Of a stretch of DNA of 64,000 nucleotides, positions 59,185-64,000 are shown one piece after another. A model generated the notes under the pieces. The model saw only the letters and a list, made by a program, of their open reading frames with translations. It was not told the DNA's origin and ran no database searches. Numbering within the stretch: position 1 is the stretch's first letter; every line of letters begins with the position of its first letter. The position numbers and the translations under genes are program-made. The DNA comes from a virus: IMG/VR virus record IMGVR_UViG_3300047564_006544, positions 1 through 64,000 of that record. One strand, written 5' to 3'.

Positions 59185-60219
59185 CTAAAAAACAATATCA
59201 TCAAATGCTTTATCTAGTTCTGACTTCTTGTCGGAATCAACCAACTTTTTCTCTATAATACTCTTTACCGGAAATAAATCAGAATCTCCAATAAAAAGTG
59301 CATGAGAAATATCCCAATGAGACATCTTCTGCATTTCTGCAAAATATGTTGCCAACCTCTTAATCATACTGTTGGTACTCTCTTTTGTTACCACTTCCTG
59401 CTCATAGTTATCGCTGGTGGTAATTTTAACTTTTACACCGGCAGTAACGCCTCCCCACTGTGAAATAGCACCAAGCTTCTTGCACTCCTGCCAATAAGTG
59501 TTAGAATCAGACATTACTTCTAGAGTTCTCTGGTATAGCTCTCTTGAAAACTCGAAACCTGTTTTTTCATAATATTTAAAATGTCTTAGAGCCTGAAATA
59601 CTTTTGATGCAAGACTCTTTCTCATCAGGCCTTGGTTATTTATTGTAAGCTGCTTTTTATTCATTGAGTCCATAAATGATGAATGAATAATAAATTCACC
59701 ATTATAAATTGCAACAGAACAAACGCCAAGATCAAAAGAGGATAAGAGTGATTCTACAGAATCTTGCTTTCTAACAATACACTGAATTGGCTTTAGCTTT
59801 ACTTTTCTTTTTGAACTAGAAAACATAAATGTATTTGCCCAATCAGAGGTTCTATCTATCGAAATAGATTCTCTATTTGATAATGAAATATTTTTATATG
59901 AAATTGACAATAAGCTGTTGTTATATGAAATTTTATCTTTTAATTCTTTTGAAAATAGAATATCTATTCCAGAATCATTGCAATCATTTGTTATCCATAG
60001 ATCAACATCAGAAAATGGAACTAATGGATTTTGAAACATATTCTTTGAGATTAAAGAGCTAGCCAAACTATCAGATAGACTCTGCATCATTTCATTTACA
60101 ATGAATGCGTTTAAAGCAAATCCACCAGCAATAATAATATCTTTATTATTTGCAAGATCTTCGGGAAGATATGTTTTAATTAAATCTACTACTAATTTTG
60201 CATCTTTTTTGATAAACAT
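59185..60219 (-). CDS. Nucleotidyltransferase-fold protein (Pol beta superfamily)
   Basis: 344 residues. Near the N-terminus, IIIAGGFALNAF (GG at 32-33) and PFSDVDLWIT (D71, D73) give the nucleotidyltransferase GG...DxD pattern, with a later Asp in FDLGVCSVAI (near 164). The C-terminal half is helical with basic segments. It is unrelated in sequence to the poly(A)-polymerase-like protein at 2454-3239. Candidate roles include RNA or small-molecule nucleotidyl transfer, or a toxin-like AMPylating activity. The start region overlaps with the divergent plus-strand gene's leader. Confidence 0.7.
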   Translation of the reverse strand: MFIKKDAKLVVDLIKTYLPEDLANNKDIIIAGGFALNAFIVNEMMQSLSDSLASSLISKNMFQNPLVPFSDVDLWITNDCNDSGIDILFSKELKDKISYNNSLLSISYKNISLSNRESISIDRTSDWANTFMFSSSKRKVKLKPIQCIVRKQDSVESLLSSFDLGVCSVAIYNGEFIIHSSFMDSMNKKQLTINNQGLMRKSLASKVFQALRHFKYYEKTGFEFSRELYQRTLEVMSDSNTYWQECKKLGAISQWGGVTAGVKVKITTSDNYEQEVVTKESTNSMIKRLATYFAEMQKMSHWDISHALFIGDSDLFPVKSIIEKKLVDSDKKSELDKAFDDIVF

Positions 60220-60237
60220 TATTGCTCCGAGGTTATA

Positions 60238-61491
60238 ATGAGAAGCTTAGGTAAGATTAGAAGATTATTAAAAATTGCACAAGAAGGTAGTGTAGAAGTC
60301 TGGCAACAAGTAAAGGCAGAAGCCGAAAGTGAAGAGCTTCCGCCAGAGTTAGACGTAGCTTCTATTCAAGAGTCTGCAAAGGTTGCAGAGGATTTGGGCG
60401 AAAAAGCTGAGGCTGCAAAAAAATCTGCAGAATCTCTTTCTGATGAAGAAAAGAGCACTCTAAAAGAAGCATCTTCTGAACCTGGATTTTTAGAAAAAGT
60501 AATGTCATCCGGTAACATTGAGGCATCTGCATCGTTCGTTATTGATACGCTATTCGTGAAAGCAGCTTCTAAAAAAATAGGAAGAAAAAGAGCTACCGCA
60601 ATTATACGCGACATAAATATATATTCCTCTTTGCATGGTAGCAATTTAAAAATTGCATCAAGAAATTCTATTGAGCTTGCTCTTATTAGAAAAAAAGAAG
60701 CATTTGATAAAATGCTTTCAGATGAAAATTTCTTAAAAAATGCATCCCCAGAGTATTTGATGATAAAAAAGAGCGATTTTATGTCTGGACTAAAGGGATT
60801 GGCAGAAGGTATTTCTGGTGCTGCCGGATCAATAGGAAGGGGAATAAAAACAGTGCTCTCTGGAGTATGGGGATTTATATGGAAAGTATTTCCTATAATT
60901 ACTCTTTTTTACTCAATTAAAGATGGATATAATTCTTACTCTATGGTTCAAGAGTCTCTTAAAAAAATAGTGTCTAATTTTTCAGATCTTGGAAGCGAAG
61001 AGTCTCTGCTCGATCCAAAGCATATTTCTGGGCTTATTGAAGAATTTAAAAATATTCCAGAAACACTGCTTAGAGTGACAAGGCTAAACAAAATTGCAAT
61101 GTTTTATAAAAAGCACTGGTACAACATTTGGTTTTCTGTTGCTTCAGCAGTAGAAGATATAATCTCAATAGTATTACTATTCTTTACTGGCGGAATGTCT
61201 GCTGTAGTAGCAAGAGTAGCAGGAATAGTCGGAACTATATTGGGACTTGGCTCGCTATTTGGATATTTGGCAACTTCATTTTTTGATCTTGGAGTCGGAG
61301 ATTACGTTGCAAATAGCAAGGCAATATCCGGTATAGCCGGAGAGCACATATCTGAAGTTGATGCTGGTGTTGCGCCAGAGTCAGAAGAAGGAGCCGCTCC
61401 TGCTGACAGCGGCAACGAAGAAGCACTAAGAACATTTAGACTTCTACAGGATTCTATGTCCGCAGGAAAGGCAGTGCAATCAGTAGGGTAA
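60238..61491 (+). CDS. Plus-strand membrane-associated hypothetical protein
   Basis: 417 residues, not recognised. It begins with a short amphipathic helix (LGKIRRLLKIAQEG). A Glu/Ala/Ser-rich region follows, then a Gly-rich stretch (GLAEGISGAAGSIGRGIKTV) leading into a hydrophobic segment (about 205-228) and a second, longer hydrophobic block (about 297-350) with many glycines. The last 45 residues are acidic and disordered. A membrane-inserting virion protein, perhaps ejected, is possible; a tape-measure role is less likely given the length. It is one of only two convincing plus-strand genes and its start lies 18 bases from a divergent gene, so its promoter must lie inside that neighbour. 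Confidence 0.72.
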   Translation: MRSLGKIRRLLKIAQEGSVEVWQQVKAEAESEELPPELDVASIQESAKVAEDLGEKAEAAKKSAESLSDEEKSTLKEASSEPGFLEKVMSSGNIEASASFVIDTLFVKAASKKIGRKRATAIIRDINIYSSLHGSNLKIASRNSIELALIRKKEAFDKMLSDENFLKNASPEYLMIKKSDFMSGLKGLAEGISGAAGSIGRGIKTVLSGVWGFIWKVFPIITLFYSIKDGYNSYSMVQESLKKIVSNFSDLGSEESLLDPKHISGLIEEFKNIPETLLRVTRLNKIAMFYKKHWYNIWFSVASAVEDIISIVLLFFTGGMSAVVARVAGIVGTILGLGSLFGYLATSFFDLGVGDYVANSKAISGIAGEHISEVDAGVAPESEEGAAPADSGNEEALRTFRLLQDSMSAGKAVQSVG

Positions 61492-61507
61492 AATAAACAA
61501 CAAGATA

Positions 61508-61903
61508 CTAAGAGATTTTTTCATCAATAATAAAAAATTCTTTATCTGCCCAAGAAAATTTAACCCTATTTACCAATAGATTTGCCATATCTTTTACAAA
61601 AGAAAGATTAAGCTTTAAATCTTTTATCTCGCTATCCAGATCTTCAATCTTTTTTAGAAAATCTAAAGGGCTACTTTCTGCAACAATAGAAAAATAATTT
61701 ACATAGTCTTCCATTGTTGCGATTGTTACATCTCCCTTTGCCTTCTTTATTGGCTTACAGATTATAAGATCTTTTCCTGATGGAAGCTCGTTACGCTCCT
61801 CCCATCCAACGAGAATCTTTCCGTCTTTTTCTGGCGGGAGCTGACGGTAGCCAAGAATTTTATCTACCTTGTAGGTTTTTAGAATCTTAGGTAATGTTGC
61901 CAA
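61508..61903 (-). CDS. Hypothetical protein with TTG start
   Basis: 131 residues, not recognised. The TTG at 61903 (MATLPKILK) is chosen because GGAGG lies five bases before it. An upstream TTG covers that site, and no ATG exists before the conserved-looking body. The middle is a compact alpha/beta region (GKDLIICKPIKKAKGDVTIA) and the C-terminus is helical with a coiled stretch. It overlaps the Cys-rich gene by 17 bases, so it is coupled to it. Confidence 0.6.
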   Translation of the reverse strand: MATLPKILKTYKVDKILGYRQLPPEKDGKILVGWEERNELPSGKDLIICKPIKKAKGDVTIATMEDYVNYFSIVAESSPLDFLKKIEDLDSEIKDLKLNLSFVKDMANLLVNRVKFSWADKEFFIIDEKIS

Positions 61904-62555
61904 CTTTTCCTCCAATCTTCTTTATGGTAGCTGCATTACCGTGAACCTCAAACATTACAGTCTTTTCTGCCGTCTTATTATCAACGCGACAAAGAGTGCA
62001 GTCGTTACAGGTAATGTCCTTCTTTCCTTCTACGCCATGACGAGCGGGGCACATAAATGCCTTCTCACCATTTGGCAAGGAAAGTGACTTCTGTGTTCCC
62101 TTTGGTACGATTAGTGTTGCAGACCAGCCCATAGAGCGTGCCTCCATCACTTCATCAAGGTTTGCACAGGAAGCCCTAAAATAGCCCTTTAGAGGCTGGG
62201 CTTCATCTGCTCGCCAATTATGAGTGTAGCCAATATTGATAAGCCCTTCGCTCTCAACGAGCTTACACTCATTAAGTGTTTCTTTTACATCGCCAACAAT
62301 ATCTCCGGCAATTCTATGCCGAACAATTCTTGCCGTATGTAGTCGCTCTCCTAGAGCATCCGTGATAGACTTAAGCTTAATTGTTCCCTTGTCAATCTTT
62401 GATGAAAGAACGCCAAGGTAAAACAATCCCCAAGCATAACACCCGCCTTCTTTTAGTGAGCAGGAGTCTGGGCAGCTTTCCTTTGTAGAATAGGATGCAA
62501 CAACCTTTCCTGTCTTTTTGTCATTAGAAGAAGAAACCCAATGAACCTTTCGCAT
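61887..62555 (-). CDS. Cys-rich metal-binding protein
   Basis: 222 residues. It has two cysteine groups: SCPDSCSLKEGGCYAWG (C28, C32, C39) and a C-terminal CPARHGVEGKK then CNDCTLC (about residues 167-189). Seven or eight cysteines in this arrangement suggest an Fe-S or zinc centre. Between them is INIGYTHNWRADEAQPLKGY, which looks like a conserved core. The pattern resembles a family of uncharacterised phage/plasmid proteins with a CxxxC...CY start. No function can be assigned. No clear ribosome site precedes the ATG. Confidence 0.7.
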   Translation of the reverse strand: MRKVHWVSSSNDKKTGKVVASYSTKESCPDSCSLKEGGCYAWGLFYLGVLSSKIDKGTIKLKSITDALGERLHTARIVRHRIAGDIVGDVKETLNECKLVESEGLINIGYTHNWRADEAQPLKGYFRASCANLDEVMEARSMGWSATLIVPKGTQKSLSLPNGEKAFMCPARHGVEGKKDITCNDCTLCRVDNKTAEKTVMFEVHGNAATIKKIGGKVGNIT

Positions 62556-62595
62556 TTGTCTACCACGGAAAATGAAAAAGAATTACTTTTTCTAG

Positions 62596-63180
62596 TTAAA
62601 TGTTTTTTGAGTTTTCTAAATAAAATATTGCAGACTTTAATATCTCTACGTTTTCTTTTAAGAGACCTATGCCTGTATTACATTGGCTGCAAAGAAGTCC
62701 TCTTATTTTTAGGGTATTGTGATCGTGATCTACATGAAGAGAATGGCCTAAATTATCCTGAGATATTCCACATATTTTGCAGCACCATCCCTGAGAATCT
62801 CCAATCTCTTTGAATTTCTCTAGGGTCAAATCTATACCAAGCTTTTTCCAAGTATGAGGCCTAAATTTTCCCTTAGATCTCATTTCCCTTCCATACCTTA
62901 TTTTATGCTGCCTTCTTCTTTCTGCCTCTTCTGGCGGCAAAGATTTTAAATATTCTTTTCTTTTTTCTAAGATTTTTTCTTTTCTTCTTAAATATCTTTT
63001 TTTGCTTTGCTCCGCAAGCTTTTCTCTATTCTCTTCATAATATTTTTTAAGATATTCTTTTCTTTTTTCTACGTATTTTGGCGCATTTTTCTTATCACGT
63101 TCTTTTTTTGCTTCTTTATTTTTTTGATAATATTCTCTGCAATATTGTTTTCTTTTTTCTTTCTTTTCTTCATCTAGCAT
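62596..63180 (-). CDS. HNH endonuclease of the endonuclease VII family
   Basis: 194 residues. The first 110 are highly basic and helical with repeated REYYQKN / RKEYLKKYYEENREK units, which probably wrap DNA. The C-terminal domain is endonuclease VII-like: WCCKICGISQ, HVDHDHNTLKIRGLLCSQCN, then TGIGLLKENVEIL, with two zinc CxxC pairs and the catalytic DHDH. It may be a homing enzyme rather than a resolvase. The ATG at 63180 is preferred because GGAGG lies seven bases upstream. An ATG 13 codons earlier gives a product whose codons form a hairpin. Confidence 0.88.
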   Translation of the reverse strand: MLDEEKKEKRKQYCREYYQKNKEAKKERDKKNAPKYVEKRKEYLKKYYEENREKLAEQSKKRYLRRKEKILEKRKEYLKSLPPEEAERRRQHKIRYGREMRSKGKFRPHTWKKLGIDLTLEKFKEIGDSQGWCCKICGISQDNLGHSLHVDHDHNTLKIRGLLCSQCNTGIGLLKENVEILKSAIFYLENSKNI

Positions 63181-63184
63181 AGAT

Positions 63185-63217
63185 GAACCTCCAGAATAAT
63201 TTATACTCTGGAGGCTC
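63185..63217 (-). promoter_or_regulatory. RBS-sequestering hairpin with TATAAATT in the loop
   Basis: On the minus strand an 11-bp stem GAGCCTCCAGA / TCTGGAGGTTC (one G-U pair) encloses the loop GTATAAATTAT. The 3' arm holds the GGAGG ribosome site of the HNH gene. The loop holds a TATAAATT box. The design is the same as that before the GIY-YIG gene (35330-35358) but the sequence is different. Confidence 0.65.
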
Positions 63218-63228
63218 ATATCTTTTAA

Positions 63229-63483
63229 TTAACTATCAAGGTGCTTTTGAAGAAAGGCGAGAAGTGACTTTGCCTCTCTTACAGTCATCTTGATTACAGA
63301 CTCGCTACGAGAATCTGGAACAGTAATAGTAAGTCGATTTGAAAGCTTCTTCTTTCCTACGGAATCGCGTGAAAGTCGAACTCTAAATCCTGAAAAATCT
63401 CGACTTACTACCTTCTCTCGATCTGCAAGTGCTGGAACTTTACTGCGTGAATTTGACTGCTGAGTAGTGGTATCGGTATTCAT
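63229..63483 (-). CDS. Small hypothetical protein
   Basis: 84 residues, not recognised. A Ser/Gln/Thr-rich leader is followed by a basic beta-rich body (RVRLSRDSVGKKKLSNRLTI) and a helical end (TVREAKSLLAFLQKHLDS). It may bind nucleic acid. It ends 12 bases before the HNH hairpin. Confidence 0.62.
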   Translation of the reverse strand: MNTDTTTQQSNSRSKVPALADREKVVSRDFSGFRVRLSRDSVGKKKLSNRLTITVPDSRSESVIKMTVREAKSLLAFLQKHLDS

Positions 63484-63492
63484 TTTTTCTCC

Positions 63493-63666
63493 TTAAAAAA
63501 GTTTCTTAATGCGAATATAGGATTTGCCTTCTTTCTTCATCTTTTCTAGAAGGTCTGCTGCGCTCTGTACGTCCTCTACCTCCTCTGTCTTTTTTACAGG
63601 GGTCTCTTCTGTAGTTGACTCAAATAACTTTGAGATATCTTTATCAGTATTTTTTGCTTTTGCCAT
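63493..63666 (-). CDS. Small hypothetical protein (57 residues)
   Basis: The frame has a Lys/Thr/Glu-rich leader (AKAKNTDKDISKLFESTTEE) and a helical, basic end (DLLEKMKKEGKSYIRIKKLF). GGAG lies six bases before the ATG. It fits between its neighbours with 10-base gaps on each side, as expected for a gene in this operon. Confidence 0.68.
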   Translation of the reverse strand: MAKAKNTDKDISKLFESTTEETPVKKTEEVEDVQSAADLLEKMKKEGKSYIRIKKLF

Positions 63667-63676
63667 TATAAACTCC

Positions 63677-64000
63677 TTAGTTATTTTCAGTAGTTGTCTT
63701 TGTGTTTCCTATCCAGCCACGATCTTCGCCTACAACTAGGACTTTCTTTTGTGGTTCACTTTTAGTTCCAAAGTTTCCACCAAAAAGCTGTTTTGCTAGT
63801 TTATAGCGCAATTGGTCTGGATTTAGATTTTGAGTAGCAGCAATTCTTTCAACCGAAGATTGAAGAATCTCCTCTGCAATCATAAGACCATCGTATGGTG
63901 ACACTCTTTCTTCATTTAAGATGATAAAGATTTTTTTAATTATCTCTTCCATCTTTTTTTCATCAAGCATTTCCAAGCCAACCTCGCTCTGAGTCTGAAA
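63677..64000 (-). CDS. Hypothetical protein, 5' end beyond the window
   Basis: The frame is open to the right edge, so the visible 107 codons are probably the C-terminal part. Internal start candidates exist near 63976 (TTG) and 63970 (ATG), but neither has a good ribosome site. The visible part is helical (EEIIKKIFIILNEERVSPYD, NPDQLRYKLAKQLFGG) with a basic, disordered end. Not recognised. Confidence 0.58.
   Translation of the reverse strand, partial: FQTQSEVGLEMLDEKKMEEIIKKIFIILNEERVSPYDGLMIAEEILQSSVERIAATQNLNPDQLRYKLAKQLFGGNFGTKSEPQKKVLVVGEDRGWIGNTKTTTENN

Noticed and set aside
1-64000. tRNA genes, CRISPR arrays, insertion sequences, integrase or attachment sites
   Set aside because: I looked for tRNA T-loop sequences, spaced repeats and transposase motifs and saw none. 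The only mobile-type genes are the GIY-YIG and HNH endonucleases.

Overview
The window is a 64 kb piece of a large ("jumbo"/huge) tailed bacteriophage genome, AT-rich, densely packed, with almost every gene on the minus strand. The phage call rests on a terminase large subunit running off the left edge, trimeric fibre proteins with tandem repeats, Rad50/Mre11-type (gp46/gp47) nucleases, homing endonucleases, a phage-type sigma factor and many small orphan proteins. It carries its own replication, recombination, folding and nucleotide genes: a PHP-containing Pol III alpha (DnaE), RecA, an SSB-like protein, a RuvC-like resolvase, a DnaG primase split into two genes, two diverged GroEL chaperonins, Hsp20, HU, ThyX, an IMP dehydrogenase/GMP reductase relative and an adenylosuccinate synthetase. 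The host is probably a bacterium with a standard Sec pathway, because two proteins carry short signal peptides. The sequence does not identify the host.

Layout, left to right. 1-8.1 kb: packaging and probable virion genes (TerL, a possible small terminase, several unrecognised proteins, a nucleotidyltransferase). 8.1-20.4 kb: replication core (region-4-like regulator, primase core, Zn-ribbon protein, RecA, GroEL-1, RuvC-like, SSB-like, DnaE), interrupted by one plus-strand 2H-phosphoesterase gene. 20.4-29.6 kb: a 2457-residue orphan protein, a helical protein and a sigma factor with a zinc ribbon inserted between regions 2 and 4. 29.7-37.7 kb: Fe-S PD-(D/E)XK nuclease, Rad50/Mre11 pair, GIY-YIG homing endonuclease, primase zinc domain, FtsK-like ATPase. 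37.7-41 kb: two repeat-rich fibre genes. 41-48.2 kb: HU, HNH, KH, Hsp20, membrane protein, ThyX, M16 peptidase and a GC-richer MoxR/VWA pair bounded by strong terminators. 48.4-58.5 kb: IMPDH/GMPR, two tandem secreted metallopeptidase paralogues, DHH phosphoesterase, PurA-like enzyme, a third HExxH protein, virion-like orphans and GroEL-2. 58.5-64 kb: DNA methyltransferase, a second nucleotidyltransferase, a plus-strand membrane protein, Cys-rich protein, endonuclease VII-like HNH and small genes.

How it fits together. Genes are joined by ATGA or TAATG overlaps into long minus-strand operons, broken by six convincing intrinsic terminators and a few recurring non-coding elements. The most striking non-coding signals are hairpins at the starts of two endonuclease genes (GIY-YIG at about 35.3 kb, HNH at about 63.2 kb). 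In each, the ribosome-binding site lies in the 3' arm and a TATAAT or TATAAATT box lies in the loop. This layout matches the late-promoter/RBS-occlusion switch known for phage T4 I-TevI. The 10-mer TATAAATTAT from one loop recurs in front of the left virion cluster, which suggests a late promoter that the zinc-ribbon sigma factor may read. Three other paired elements (13.8/29.6 kb, 14.4/19.4 kb, 47.8/56.9 kb) look like further shared regulatory sites.
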